Source: Chryseobacterium sp. OV279 (GTDB taxonomy: Bacteria > Bacteroidota > Bacteroidia > Flavobacteriales > Weeksellaceae). Taken from it: 64,000 nucleotides of DNA. The position numbers and the translations under genes were made by a program. The stretch lies in assembly GCF_900128945.1 (NCBI RefSeq), contig NZ_FQUD01000002.1, forward strand, positions 99,175 to 163,174. Reading direction: 5' to 3'. The notes under the pieces are model-generated. The model was given only the letters and a program-made list of their open reading frames with translations. It ran no database searches and was not told the origin of the DNA. Every line of letters begins with the position of its first letter. Position 1 is the stretch's first letter. Shown here piece by piece: positions 15,087-24,361 of the stretch.

Positions 15087-17921
15087 ATGGACGCAACACA
15101 AGATAAAAGACTCTTTCTCATCGATGCTTATGCAATGATCTTTAGAGGATATTACGCATTGATCAGGAATCCGAGACTTACCAGTACAGGACTGGATACT
15201 TCTGCTATTTTCGGTTTTACCAATTCTTTGATCGAACTGATCAGAAGGGAAAAGCCATCTCACCTGGCAGTTGTTTTTGATGTAGGGCAGGCAAGCGTTA
15301 GAACGGATGATTATTCAGAATACAAAGCCAACAGAAGTGAGACTCCTGAAGCCATCAAAATTGCAATTCCATATATTCACAGAATCCTGCAGGCTATGCA
15401 CATTCCCATCCTGGGAGTGGAAGGATATGAAGCGGATGATGTTATAGGAACCATTGCCTGTAAAGCAGAAAAAGAAGGCTATACCACGTTCATGGTAACG
15501 CCGGATAAAGATTTTGCCCAGTTGGTTACCGATAAGATCAAGATTTATAAACCGGGTTTAAAAGGCGGTGATATAGAAATCCTTGGAGTAGACGAAGTAA
15601 AAGCAAAATACGAGATTGAAGATCCTAAGCAGGTGATTGATTTCCTTGCGATGATGGGAGATGCCGTAGATAATATTCCGGGACTGGATGGAGTAGGAGA
15701 GAAAACGGCGATGAAATTCCTTAAAGAATTTGGAAATATAGAAACCCTGTTGCAGAATACAGATAAGCTGAAAGGAAAGCTGAAAGAAAAAGTGGAAGCT
15801 TCTGCAGAACGCGGAATTTTATCTAAAAAATTAGCAACCATTATCTGTGATGCACCTGTAGAATTTCATCAGGAGCAGTATGATCTTGATACGCCAGATT
15901 TTGAAAAAGTAAAAGAAGTTTTTGAAGAAATTGAATTCCGTAGATTATACGAAAATCTTTACAGAGCCTTTGCTTCTGCACCTATAGAAACAGCGGTAGT
16001 ACGTGAAGTTGAGGTGAAACAGATTGCTGAAGCAACCCAAGTGAAAGGGCAGGCCATGCAGCTTGATCTTTTTGCGAATTTTGAAGAACTGGATCAGGCA
16101 ACGTCTACCAAATCCAGCATAGATCACAATGACCATCTGTATCAGTTTGTAGATAACCCGAAAGCACAGAAAGTATTGGTCAGTAATTTATTAAAGCAGA
16201 GAGCAGTCTGTTTTGATACCGAAACCACTTCACTGAATGAGTTGGAAGCTGAGCTTGTGGGAATGAGTTTCTCTTACAAAAAAGGTTTGGCTTATTATAT
16301 TCCCTTATCTGAGGACAAAGGAGAAGTGCTTCAAACGCTGGAAATCTTCAGACCATTCTTTGAAAAAGAGGACCTGTTGAAAATCGCGCACAATTTAAAA
16401 TTCGATTATAAAATATTAAAGCAGTACGATATTACGGTGAAAGGGGCCATGTTTGATACCATGATTGCCCATTATCTGCTGAACCCGGATGGAAGACACG
16501 GGATGGATTATCTTTCAGAAGTCTATCTGAATTATAAACCCGTTTCCATTGAAACCATTATCGGGAAAAAAGGGAAAAACCAGGGGACTTTCAGAGATGC
16601 AGACCTGAGGACACAGACGGATTATGCAGCAGAAGATGCTGATGTAACGTTCCAACTGTACGAACTCTTTGCTCCACAACTGAAAAAAGAAAACTTAGAA
16701 GATCTTTTCTTCAACATAGAAATGCCTTTAATGGAGGTGCTTGCTAAAATGGAGCTTTCCGGAATTTCACTGGATGAAAAATGGCTGGCACAGGAAAGTA
16801 TTGACCTTGAAAATGATTTGAGACAATTAGAAAAGACCATTTTTGAGTTTTCAGGAGAAGAATTCAATATGAATTCGCCGAAGCAGCTTGGAGAAATTCT
16901 CTTTGAAAAAATGCAGCTGGATCCTAAGGCCAAGAAAACAAAAACCGGGCAGTATGCAACTTCCGAAGATGTCCTTCAAAAGCTTTCCTCAAAACATGAG
17001 ATCATCAAGCATATTCTGGAATACAGAACCTATCAGAAATTAAAATCGACTTACGTGGATGCACTGCCTTCACAGATCGATAAGCAGGATAGCAGGGTAC
17101 ATACCAATTTCTCCCAGACTACAGCCGCTACAGGCCGTCTGGCGAGTGTAAACCCGAATCTTCAGAATATTCCGATCAGAACACTCCGCGGACAGCAGAT
17201 CAGAGGAGCTTTCGTTTCAGGAGAAGGAAAAAAGATCATCTCTGCCGATTACTCGCAGATTGAACTACGCCTGATTGCTGAAATTTCAGGAGAAGACAAT
17301 ATGATCAAAGCGTTCCAGGATGGAGAGGACATTCACGCATCTACAGCCGCAAAACTGTTCAGAATACCATTGGAAGAAGTTTCCAAAACCCAGAGAAGCC
17401 AGGCTAAAACCGTTAACTTCGGGATTATCTACGGTCAGGGAGCATTTGCATTGGCAGAGCAGACCGGTCTTTCAAGAAGTGAGGCCAAACAGATGATCGA
17501 AGCCTATTTTGAAACCTATCCGAAATTAAAGGAATACATGGCAGAGCAGGTAAGCAAAGCCCGCCAGATAGGTTATGTGGAAACAATTTTAGGTAGAAAA
17601 CGTCATTTAAAAGACATTAATTCCAATAATTTTGTAGTAAGAGGCCATGCGGAAAGAAATGCAGTAAATGCGCCGGTTCAGGGAAGCGCGGCAGATGTTG
17701 TAAAGCTTGCCATGATTAAAATTGATAAAGAACTGAAAGCACAGGAACTGCAGACTAAAATGCTTCTTCAGGTGCATGACGAACTGGTGTTTGAAGCTCC
17801 GATAGATGAAATTGAAAGAGCCTCAAAACTGATCAAAACAGAAATGGAAAGTGCTCTGGAAACCCAGGTGCCGTTATTGGTAGAAGTGGGAGTCGGGAAT
17901 AACTGGCTGGAAGCGCATTAA
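15087..17921 (+). CDS. polA: DNA polymerase I
   Basis: This 944-residue repair and replication polymerase has an N-terminal 5'-nuclease domain (about 1-290; LIDAYAMIFRGYYA, EGYEADDVIGTIA). The 3'-5' proofreading domain keeps its first acidic motif (CFDTETTSL), so it is probably active. In the polymerase domain, motif A is DYSQIELRLIAEISG, motif B is RSQAKTVNFGIIYGQG and motif C is VHDELVFE. ATG 15087 is chosen because the protein then starts MDATQDKRLFLIDAYA and because the upstream TTG lies in the promoter. Length is usual for the family in Bacteroidetes. The gene is monocistronic with a downstream terminator. Confidence 0.97.
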   Translation: MDATQDKRLFLIDAYAMIFRGYYALIRNPRLTSTGLDTSAIFGFTNSLIELIRREKPSHLAVVFDVGQASVRTDDYSEYKANRSETPEAIKIAIPYIHRILQAMHIPILGVEGYEADDVIGTIACKAEKEGYTTFMVTPDKDFAQLVTDKIKIYKPGLKGGDIEILGVDEVKAKYEIEDPKQVIDFLAMMGDAVDNIPGLDGVGEKTAMKFLKEFGNIETLLQNTDKLKGKLKEKVEASAERGILSKKLATIICDAPVEFHQEQYDLDTPDFEKVKEVFEEIEFRRLYENLYRAFASAPIETAVVREVEVKQIAEATQVKGQAMQLDLFANFEELDQATSTKSSIDHNDHLYQFVDNPKAQKVLVSNLLKQRAVCFDTETTSLNELEAELVGMSFSYKKGLAYYIPLSEDKGEVLQTLEIFRPFFEKEDLLKIAHNLKFDYKILKQYDITVKGAMFDTMIAHYLLNPDGRHGMDYLSEVYLNYKPVSIETIIGKKGKNQGTFRDADLRTQTDYAAEDADVTFQLYELFAPQLKKENLEDLFFNIEMPLMEVLAKMELSGISLDEKWLAQESIDLENDLRQLEKTIFEFSGEEFNMNSPKQLGEILFEKMQLDPKAKKTKTGQYATSEDVLQKLSSKHEIIKHILEYRTYQKLKSTYVDALPSQIDKQDSRVHTNFSQTTAATGRLASVNPNLQNIPIRTLRGQQIRGAFVSGEGKKIISADYSQIELRLIAEISGEDNMIKAFQDGEDIHASTAAKLFRIPLEEVSKTQRSQAKTVNFGIIYGQGAFALAEQTGLSRSEAKQMIEAYFETYPKLKEYMAEQVSKARQIGYVETILGRKRHLKDINSNNFVVRGHAERNAVNAPVQGSAADVVKLAMIKIDKELKAQELQTKMLLQVHDELVFEAPIDEIERASKLIKTEMESALETQVPLLVEVGVGNNWLEAH

Positions 17922-17944
17922 TAGAAAATATTGTAAATAAAATA

Positions 17945-17975
17945 AGGTGGGTTTTAAACTCACCTTTTTCTTTTA
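17945..17975 (+). terminator. Terminator of polA
   Basis: AAGGTGGGT and ACTCACCTT pair (one G-T) around TTTAA and are followed by T-rich sequence. Confidence 0.75.
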
Positions 17976-18005
17976 AGATACCCCGGATTTGACAGAAATT
18001 AACAT

Positions 18006-18036
18006 AAAAAAAGAAGACTAAAAATTTAGCCTTCTG
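18006..18036 (-). terminator. Probable terminator for the minus-strand gene ending at 18238
   Basis: Read on the minus strand, AGAAGGCTAAA and TTTAGTCTTCT pair with one G-T and lead into seven T's. About 200 bp separate it from the stop; that stretch (18037-18237) contains no convincing gene, only an 18-codon frame remnant on the minus strand. Confidence 0.55.
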
Positions 18037-18237
18037 AAGTGTTCCCTTTTTCTGCAGGAAACCCTAATAATCATCTTTCACCTCATTGATCTTACCTTCC
18101 TTTGTTGTTTTTCGGAGTGTATTTTAAAAGAGTAATTAATACCTTAAAGAAATACAGGGTAAAGATATTAAGTCTGAACTTCCTGTGAAATACTACTTTA
18201 GGGGTAGTTTTTGATGAAGCTGATTAGATTGACTGTA

Positions 18238-18816
18238 TCAGGATTCTTCATTTGTATCTTTAAGTTTTGTAAGGTTTTCAAGGATGTTGGGTACGAATCT
18301 TTCAGCAAAACCTGCCAGAAAAGACCAGACCAGAAATTTCGCTAATGCCGCGGGAATATAAACAATATAATAAAATTCATCAGCATTGGGAAATAGTGTA
18401 CCCCCGATCATTTCACCCATAAAAATAAGAGAAAGAATAAGAGCAAAAATGGCACCTATGGTCTGTATGGAGATTAATTCCCTAATCGTTATTTTATGAT
18501 CAAAAACGTTTGACCTTCTTGCCCTCGTGATCAAACTTACTGCTGCGCCAAGTGCTCCGAAAGATAAGGCAGCACTGAAAATGGAGGCTCTTGTAAGCAA
18601 TTTAAACTGTCTGGATTCTGCATCATCCCGCCAGTCTTTGACAACAATGGTTTTTCCATCTGAATCTATGTTTTCATGATTGGAATAATGAGGCAGCCCC
18701 TTCAGATACAGGAAATAAATAAAGGGAAGACATAAAATCATACTGTAAAGGATGGCAGTAACAATAAAAGGACCTGTATTTTCCTTTCCTAAAAGTCCGA
18801 AATGTAGAGTTTTCAT
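18238..18816 (-). CDS. Four-helix inner-membrane protein of unknown function
   Basis: This 192-residue protein has four predicted membrane segments (about 17-41, 79-97, 114-138 and 147-173) and a polar loop after the first (about 42-75, with Asp/Lys-rich DSDGKTIVVKDWRDD). The end, SFLAGFAERFVPNIL, recurs in uncharacterised bacterial membrane proteins that I cannot name further. No transport or catalytic motif is visible. It is the last gene of a minus-strand series, but 138 bp separate it from the lipoprotein upstream, so it may have its own promoter. Confidence 0.6.
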   Translation of the reverse strand: MKTLHFGLLGKENTGPFIVTAILYSMILCLPFIYFLYLKGLPHYSNHENIDSDGKTIVVKDWRDDAESRQFKLLTRASIFSAALSFGALGAAVSLITRARRSNVFDHKITIRELISIQTIGAIFALILSLIFMGEMIGGTLFPNADEFYYIVYIPAALAKFLVWSFLAGFAERFVPNILENLTKLKDTNEES

Positions 18817-18954
18817 GATATTGATGGTTTTTTAATTTTGTTTTTTCGAATAAGGTCTTTTCAAACCTGTACAACAAAATTCGAATAAATACACATTAAT
18901 ATCAATTACCCCTTTTCGCTATTTTTTAGATGAATTCCCGGTGAAAATTTGGCT

Positions 18955-19689
18955 TTATTTACTTGCAAGATCATAAGCTTTCCTTACCACATCATCCGGA
19001 GACGTTTTTTCAAATACATATCTTTCCCTTTTGATTTGAAATTTTTTGGACTCTGTAGGCATTTCTTCCTCCATGGTATTCACGGTTTCAAGGGTGAATT
19101 TTCCCTTCATCGGTTGGTAGAATATTGCCGAATGAGAACCTGCTCCCATATTATATGTTTCAAGATAAGTCAGGATGAGATCTCCGTTCAGGTATTTGAA
19201 TCTGCTGAATTGGTTTCCATTAGGTCCGATGTCGTATAAATTAATGCTCAGTTCTCCGTTTTCAATCGTGATATCTTCGGGGTCATGCATCTTATAACCG
19301 GCTTCGTTGTATTCATCAGGAAGCACAGTGTCGGAAACTTTATCCACGCGGTAGGTTTTATCCGGATTTTTTAGTAGAATCATCATTTTTCTACCAGCCA
19401 ATGTATCTTCTTTTTTCCTGATGACAAGGGCAATATCAGCCAACCCATCCTGATTGAGATCTCCTTCCGCGTCGTACTGAATTTCATATCCGCCGGGAAC
19501 CAGATCAGATGGTTTTTTTTCACTTTTAATCGAGTTCTCCTGTAGTTCAGAATTCTTACTATTTACCGAATCTTTTTGCAGCATACTTTCTGTGGCTTCC
19601 CCCTTTTTCTGAACAGCATCAGATGTTTTATCTTTTTTGCAGGAATAGAGCAGCGGAAATGCAGCGAATAGGAGAATAATTTTTTTCAA
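18955..19689 (-). CDS. Secreted lipoprotein with a VCBS/EF-hand-like calcium loop
   Basis: This 244-residue lipoprotein has lipobox LLYSC (Cys at about 17) and a low-complexity Lys/Glu/Ser linker. A domain beginning PGGYEIQYDAEGDLNQDGLADIALVI follows; the DLNQDGLAD loop is typical of FG-GAP/VCBS-like calcium-binding repeats. The rest is beta-rich with no active-site motif. A surface or periplasmic position is expected, but the function is unknown. It lies 28 bp from the next gene upstream, so the two may be co-transcribed. Confidence 0.7.
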   Translation of the reverse strand: MKKIILLFAAFPLLYSCKKDKTSDAVQKKGEATESMLQKDSVNSKNSELQENSIKSEKKPSDLVPGGYEIQYDAEGDLNQDGLADIALVIRKKEDTLAGRKMMILLKNPDKTYRVDKVSDTVLPDEYNEAGYKMHDPEDITIENGELSINLYDIGPNGNQFSRFKYLNGDLILTYLETYNMGAGSHSAIFYQPMKGKFTLETVNTMEEEMPTESKKFQIKRERYVFEKTSPDDVVRKAYDLASK

Positions 19690-19717
19690 GGTTTTTTGTT
19701 TTTTGTCTGAATATATT

Positions 19718-20032
19718 TTATCTTTTAATCAGCTCCCCGTTGACAAGATCAACCGCTTTTCCCGGTTGGTCATAGTTCCATCCCAGTTCTATGGCTTCCG
19801 TGATTTTGGCTTGGATGAGCTTTGGGGTAATATTCATCAATTCTCTGCCATAATCGATGGATCTGCAGAAACCGGTATATATCAAAAGAAGCTGGCCTTC
19901 ACTTTCATGCTGTACAGGAATTCCATATTCATCATCATGTTTTTCGTTATGTGAAACGATCTTTCTTATTTTCCAATAAAAGATCTGATCATCGACCACT
20001 ATTTTTCGGAGTCCTTTTTTTGCTAAAGCCAT
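19718..20032 (-). CDS. Small cytoplasmic protein, unknown (immunity-array type)
   Basis: This 104-residue soluble protein starts MALAKKGLRKIVVDDQIFYWKIRK and ends with a helix (PKLIQAKITEAIELGW) and a polar tail. I have no family name for it. Its size, lack of any export signal, and position next to a DUF6000-like gene and 3 kb from an Imm22-like gene suggest it may belong to an immunity-gene array. That is inference only. Confidence 0.55.
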   Translation of the reverse strand: MALAKKGLRKIVVDDQIFYWKIRKIVSHNEKHDDEYGIPVQHESEGQLLLIYTGFCRSIDYGRELMNITPKLIQAKITEAIELGWNYDQPGKAVDLVNGELIKR

Positions 20033-20074
20033 GGTGTTTTTTTATTCATTAGATGTTTTCCTTCCAAGGATGTA

Positions 20075-20821
20075 TTATCTACCGTATTCTCTTAATTCGT
20101 TCAAGAGTTGGATTTGCTCAGTGATCCATTCTGTATCCAGATTATATTTGGATTTGAAATTATTTGTAGCTGCCAGAAATTCTTCAGCTTTAGTTTTTCC
20201 TTCCTGTTGTTCAATGATACCAGCAGTTTGTATATTTCTTATCTTAGATAGTTGATTTCTGTTCTCCAACATTTTCTCCCACTGAGTAAGATGCTTTGCG
20301 AAATTATGGGTTCCATTGATGGTATCCAGATAAACGACAGTTTCCATCACTCTTTCCTGATCAAAATAGAGTTGAGGTTTCTGTAAATAGTAATCAAGAT
20401 ATGTATTGAGATAGTCAAGTGTTTTCTCATTATTATAAAAAGCAAAAACGAGGGCATACACATCACCTGCATAGCATACTTCACTTTTAAGAAGATGTAC
20501 ACCAATGGTATCAATCTGGTTTTCATAGTTTTTTATGGCAGAAAAATAAGCTCCCACAGTTCTTGTCCTCCAGTTAAAATCCCCTAGAAGCGCAGAGGTA
20601 ACTTCTTCAGTGATCTCATCTTTAAGTTGCTTCACCTCTTCAATCCACGAGTCTGAAGTGTTGCGTATTTTCATATAGAACGGTAAGACCCACTTGTTGA
20701 TAAATTCTTGGTCTAAGTCAAATTCATTCTTATGGCTTTTCAAATGATCAAAATCAGATTGGTGCCGCACTGTAGCTCCGGCAGAATGTAAATTAATTTC
20801 GTTTTGCAGATCTTCGTTCAT
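20075..20821 (-). CDS. DUF6000-like cytoplasmic protein
   Basis: This 248-residue all-helical protein has the conserved-looking core LLGDFNWRTRTVGAYFSAIK (about 80-99), IGVHLLKSEVCYAGDVYALV and YLDYYLQKPQLYFDQERVMET. This pattern agrees with my memory of DUF6000, a family of unknown role often found singly in accessory regions and among immunity genes. The match is from memory, not a search. It is preceded by a membrane-protein gene 10 bp away and followed by the 104-residue gene 42 bp away, so the three probably form an operon. Confidence 0.6.
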   Translation of the reverse strand: MNEDLQNEINLHSAGATVRHQSDFDHLKSHKNEFDLDQEFINKWVLPFYMKIRNTSDSWIEEVKQLKDEITEEVTSALLGDFNWRTRTVGAYFSAIKNYENQIDTIGVHLLKSEVCYAGDVYALVFAFYNNEKTLDYLNTYLDYYLQKPQLYFDQERVMETVVYLDTINGTHNFAKHLTQWEKMLENRNQLSKIRNIQTAGIIEQQEGKTKAEEFLAATNNFKSKYNLDTEWITEQIQLLNELREYGR

Positions 20822-20831
20822 TTAAGTTTTT

Positions 20832-21467
20832 TTACTTATTTCTATGATTCTTAATTTTCTTCAGCTCATCAATCTCGTTTTTCATCCTTTCCTTCCAGCC
20901 TTTTCCATTCCTTTTTTCCAGATAAGAATCGGTCATTTCATTGTATTTTTCCTGAGCTTTAATATCTATCGGATCAATGGTGCATCCGGTATTTTGTGAA
21001 ATAATACCATATTTTTTACCGATACTGTCTATCTTTCTGGTCGTTACCTGATCATACACCGGGAGTGAGAGTCCTCCTGTATACCTCATAACGATCTGAT
21101 CTTTTTTAATGTCTTTTTGAGCTTCTTTGATGTAATAATTCTCCTGCTTGGTAAGCTCTTTTTTGTTTTTTGTAAATCCTTCAGCAGCAATGTAGATGAA
21201 AAATGCCAAAGCCAGCGTATTTAAAAAAGGGAATACGCTTAAAAATTTACTTTTAAAGTTTAATTTCTTAAAATCCAGGCTGCTGACCAGATAAGAAGCC
21301 AATGCTGTCACGACAAAAACAGCTGGCAGATATTGCAACTGGCATCCTTTAACCATCTCCCATAGATCAAAACTCACAGGATAATTGATGAAATAATATC
21401 CGAAAATATACACGGCAGTCACCAGCAGGATGACCGCTACATTGACGATAATAAGCTTTTTGTACAT
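20832..21467 (-). CDS. Three-helix membrane protein of unknown function
   Basis: This 211-residue protein has three predicted membrane helices (about 4-28, 48-70 and 79-100). A Lys/Glu-rich, mostly helical soluble region follows and ends in a basic tail (KNEIDELKKIKNHRNK). No recognised domain is present. The compact three-helix plus soluble-domain layout resembles membrane immunity proteins, but no partner toxin lies beside it. It is first or second in the minus-strand run leading to the DUF6000-like gene. Confidence 0.6.
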   Translation of the reverse strand: MYKKLIIVNVAVILLVTAVYIFGYYFINYPVSFDLWEMVKGCQLQYLPAVFVVTALASYLVSSLDFKKLNFKSKFLSVFPFLNTLALAFFIYIAAEGFTKNKKELTKQENYYIKEAQKDIKKDQIVMRYTGGLSLPVYDQVTTRKIDSIGKKYGIISQNTGCTIDPIDIKAQEKYNEMTDSYLEKRNGKGWKERMKNEIDELKKIKNHRNK

Positions 21468-21501
21468 ATCAGAAATCTTTACTTATCTAAAATAAGATTT
21501 T

Positions 21502-22074
21502 CTAAGGAAACTCAATGCTTTTATTGGTTTTCACTTCTCCGAACATATCCAAAATAGTTACATATTTTTTCAACATACGCTTATTAATACGTGGATGGTC
21601 AGATTTCAGGTATTTTTTTGATAAATAGGAATAGCTATTTTGTTTGTTGTTTTGAATCACAGTCAGACTGTAAGTGGTATCAAGTAAAACCGGATAGTTT
21701 TTATTTTTGTCTTTCAACTCAAAATCAGCCTGGTTATATTTCAGAAACTTTTTAAACTTTTTTGATTGGATGATGTTAAAAAGACGCTTCTTATCCTCCT
21801 GTGAAAGCTCCACTATTTTGGAAGAAAGAGGACCGTCTTTATAATAGGCACTTACATCTCCTTTTTCAGTAAAAATATACATCAGATATTGAGATGGAGA
21901 TCCGGGTGAAGGATCGGATGCGCCTAAAATGACATATAGATGATTTTTATTTAAACCCCGCAGTCCAAATTGAGTATAAGAACCCACCTCTGACCGGAGT
22001 GCGAATATGGGGAGTTTTTGAGCATATCCTAAAGTCAGCATGAGTAAAAAGAAGATCAGTATTATTTTTTTCAA
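21502..22074 (-). CDS. Secreted protein of unknown function
   Basis: This 190-residue protein has a clear signal peptide (MKKIILIFFLLMLTLGYAQ). The mature part is beta-rich (YLMYIFTEKGDVSAYYKDG, LDTTYSLTVIQNNKQNSYS) and ends with helical, basic segments. No cysteine, metal site or sorting domain was seen, so it is probably periplasmic. It lies 20 bp downstream of the thrombospondin-repeat gene and likely belongs to the same unit of exported proteins. Confidence 0.6.
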   Translation of the reverse strand: MKKIILIFFLLMLTLGYAQKLPIFALRSEVGSYTQFGLRGLNKNHLYVILGASDPSPGSPSQYLMYIFTEKGDVSAYYKDGPLSSKIVELSQEDKKRLFNIIQSKKFKKFLKYNQADFELKDKNKNYPVLLDTTYSLTVIQNNKQNSYSYLSKKYLKSDHPRINKRMLKKYVTILDMFGEVKTNKSIEFP

Positions 22075-22094
22075 AATTGGAGTCTGTTTTTAGT

Positions 22095-22496
22095 TTAATT
22101 AACGGGAGGTCTGTTACAGCGGGGACACCCATTATTCGTTTCAGGACCGGGTACCAAGGGACAAGAATCATCTTTATCCAGCATTCCGTCACCATCCTGA
22201 TCCGGCCACGGGCAGCCATTATTTTCAGCAGGTCCGGCAACTGCAGGACATGCATCATATTGATCAATAACACCGTCATGATCACTATCCGGCCATGGAC
22301 ATCCTTGGTTTTCTTTTTCTCCGGATTCCTTCGGGCATCGGTCGAGATAAAACAAAAATCCGTCCCGATCTTCATCAGAAAGACATATCTCTTTTGAAAA
22401 TTCCTTTTTACATTTCTTAAATGCATCTTTATTTTCAATATTTTGAGATTTGAAACAGAACGGAAAAAGGAGGAGAAACAGTAAAGTTTTAGTCAT
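22095..22496 (-). CDS. Short secreted thrombospondin type-3 repeat protein
   Basis: This 133-residue protein has a signal peptide and a cysteine-rich head ([13 protein letters not shown]). Three calcium-binding TSP3-type repeats follow ([45 protein letters not shown]), each ended by NNGCPWP or similar. In Bacteroidetes such repeats normally link an outer-membrane barrel to a C-terminal OmpA peptidoglycan-binding domain. Both are missing here, so this is either a stand-alone calcium-binding module or the remains of a larger protein. Its start overlaps the end of the upstream gene by 8 bp. Confidence 0.75.
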   Translation of the reverse strand: MTKTLLFLLLFPFCFKSQNIENKDAFKKCKKEFSKEICLSDEDRDGFLFYLDRCPKESGEKENQGCPWPDSDHDGVIDQYDACPAVAGPAENNGCPWPDQDGDGMLDKDDSCPLVPGPETNNGCPRCNRPPVN

Positions 22497-22932
22497 GGTT
22501 TACTTTGGTGTAGGTAATTTCTTCATCTTTCAGACCATATATATTGCAATCTTCATTCGTCAGATCAATCAGATCAAAAAACAGATGAAATTGGTACGTT
22601 CTTCCAGTGATCAGTTTAGGATACTGAATCGTTTCTTTGATTGGGATCGGGTAAGTGTAAGTCTGTCCGGGTTTTATTTTTGTGGTTTTTTTGATGCAGT
22701 CTTTGAAACAATCAACATCAGCAATATAGTTTCCCATCTTAAGCTGCATTCTGTAAGGTGAAAAGGTTTTATTGATCTTAATTTTTTTGTTTCCTACATT
22801 GGTAACAGTCAATTCTACAACCCCTTTGCTTTGCAGATTAGCAGTGCTGGCTTCAAGTTTTAAGGTACATTTTTTCTGCCCAAAAAAGAAGGATGAGCAT
22901 AGCATGAATAAAATAAATAAAATCTGTTTCAT
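22489..22932 (-). CDS. Small exported immunoglobulin-like protein
   Basis: This 147-residue protein starts at the ATG at 22932, which gives a clean signal peptide ([19 protein letters not shown]); the longer open frame upstream is AT-rich and has no leader character. The mature part reads as a beta-sandwich ([32 protein letters not shown]), like bacterial Ig-like or intracellular-proteinase-inhibitor type domains. Two cysteines in CFKDC could form a disulfide. Function is unknown. It overlaps the TSP3 gene by 8 bp, so the two are translationally coupled. Confidence 0.6.
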   Translation of the reverse strand: MKQILFILFMLCSSFFFGQKKCTLKLEASTANLQSKGVVELTVTNVGNKKIKINKTFSPYRMQLKMGNYIADVDCFKDCIKKTTKIKPGQTYTYPIPIKETIQYPKLITGRTYQFHLFFDLIDLTNEDCNIYGLKDEEITYTKVNHD

Positions 22933-23236
22933 TGGTGATTTCTTAAGCCTAAGATAATTAAAATAATAAATAGGATTCAGGCGCAAAAGTTGTGACTCAA
23001 CAAAAATGATATACTCTCGCAGAAGATACAGATAGAGCAAATTGAAAAAGTGAAAAATCTGCATCATCTGATTAATCGGCGTGAAATTTTAAATCATTAC
23101 ATATCCATTCCTCCTTTTATCAGAATCAATGCAATTAATTCATAAGTAGTTTAAGTATCTAAAAAACAGAAGGATCACAAAAACCTTCAGCAGATTCCTG
23201 TGATCCTTATTAAAGCCTTTTTAATCTAATAAAAGA

Positions 23237-23635
23237 CTAGATATTATATTCAATTTCACCGATGTAGTACAATGCATACTCCTCATCGTTTACAGAAACC
23301 GGATTGGGGATGGCATGTTTATTCGCGAAAATAATAGCATTCACCGGAGTTTCCAGACCCAGTTCATTGATTTTTTGTTCAATTATCGGAAGCCATTGAT
23401 CGGCGTAAGAATAATCTGTGAATTTTTCATAGATGCCTAAGTTTTCATCTTCAAAACCATATTCCAGAAAATCATAATCAAACCACTGTATGTTTTGCGT
23501 TTCAGCGAATTTTGATACATAAAGGTCTTCGTTTTCTTCCTCCGTATAATAACTTTCATCCTCTTCAGCAAAAGCATCGAATTCATCTTCATTTTTAAAA
23601 TATCCCAACCAAAAGTGTGAAATCTCTTTCTCCAT
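23237..23635 (-). CDS. Imm22-like immunity protein
   Basis: This 132-residue, strongly acidic cytoplasmic protein begins ISHFWLGYFKNEDEFDAF. It continues VSKFAETQNIQWFDYDFLE and ends with a strand-rich AIIFANKHAIPNPV region. The pattern of an FWxG start, a xSxFA motif and an acidic surface agrees with Immunity protein 22, the immunity partner of polymorphic toxins. No toxin gene lies next to it, so it is probably an orphan immunity gene protecting against kin toxins. The family name is from memory of the motif. Confidence 0.7.
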   Translation of the reverse strand: MEKEISHFWLGYFKNEDEFDAFAEEDESYYTEEENEDLYVSKFAETQNIQWFDYDFLEYGFEDENLGIYEKFTDYSYADQWLPIIEQKINELGLETPVNAIIFANKHAIPNPVSVNDEEYALYYIGEIEYNI

Positions 23636-23662
23636 AAATTATTTTTTAAGTATACTGTATAT

Positions 23663-24217
23663 TTATTTTAATCGTCTTAATTGTTCGCTTTCGCTGATGA
23701 TTTTCTCCAATCTTGAAAGTCTTGTTTTTTCCTGTTTGGCACTCATCAGCCAGTGAATGGTCACCTTTTTATAAGATGGCGCCTGCTTTTCAAAAAATTC
23801 CCAGGCATTTTTGTGAGCTTTAAATTCTTTCTCATAAGCCGGATCAAGAATATATTCCGTTTCATGATAATAAATTCCCGTTTTGTCCTCTTTTCTTGCG
23901 TCAAATACCTTCTGTCCTGCAGGTTTCATCAGTCCGGCTTTCGTAAGTTCTTCCACCTTTTTTATATTGATGAGGCTCCAGTTGCTGTTGGGCTTTCTTG
24001 GCGTAAACCGGTTGTAATAGCTTTCTTCATCTACCGACCTTCTCACCCCGTCTATCCAGCCAAAACATAAAGCCTGATCAACTGATTCAGACCAGTTCAT
24101 AGATGCTTTTCCGGTACCTTTTTTGTAAAAACCGACCAAAACTTCCTTTTCTGTTGTATGATTTTCCTCAAGCCACTTTCTGAATTCTTCCGTTGTTGCA
24201 AAAAATATAGGAGCCAT
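23663..24217 (-). CDS. YdeI/OmpD-associated family protein
   Basis: This 184-residue protein shows the YdeI signatures FRKWLEENHTTEKEVLVGFYKKGTG (in part), WSESVDQALCFGWIDGVRR (about 42-60), YYNRFTPRKPNSNWS and KVEELTKAGLMKPAG. The family is linked to stress and bacteriocin tolerance in enteric bacteria, but its biochemical activity is unknown. Length and motif order are normal for the family. It lies 27 bp upstream of the Imm22-like gene on the same strand and may share its transcript. Confidence 0.85.
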   Translation of the reverse strand: MAPIFFATTEEFRKWLEENHTTEKEVLVGFYKKGTGKASMNWSESVDQALCFGWIDGVRRSVDEESYYNRFTPRKPNSNWSLINIKKVEELTKAGLMKPAGQKVFDARKEDKTGIYYHETEYILDPAYEKEFKAHKNAWEFFEKQAPSYKKVTIHWLMSAKQEKTRLSRLEKIISESEQLRRLK

Positions 24218-24361
24218 GGTGAATCTTTTTGATGCGTATTAAAATGTAATATTACAAAACTTTTCTTTGAAATGAGAATTTGACAGGGACAAAATCGCCC
24301 GATCAAAAAATGCGGCAGTATGCTTTTTTATTGTAATTTTATTCAGGTAAAACGCTAGACA

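Noticed and set aside
18060..18120. Short minus-strand frame ending in a Lys/Asp-rich tail before 18060
   Set aside because: Only about 18 codons are open after an in-frame stop, with no start codon; too little to call a gene or a relic with a known parent.
22947..23067. Longer N-terminus for the Ig-like secreted protein
   Set aside because: The extra 45 residues would precede a perfect signal peptide, and they are encoded by AT-rich sequence typical of an untranslated leader.
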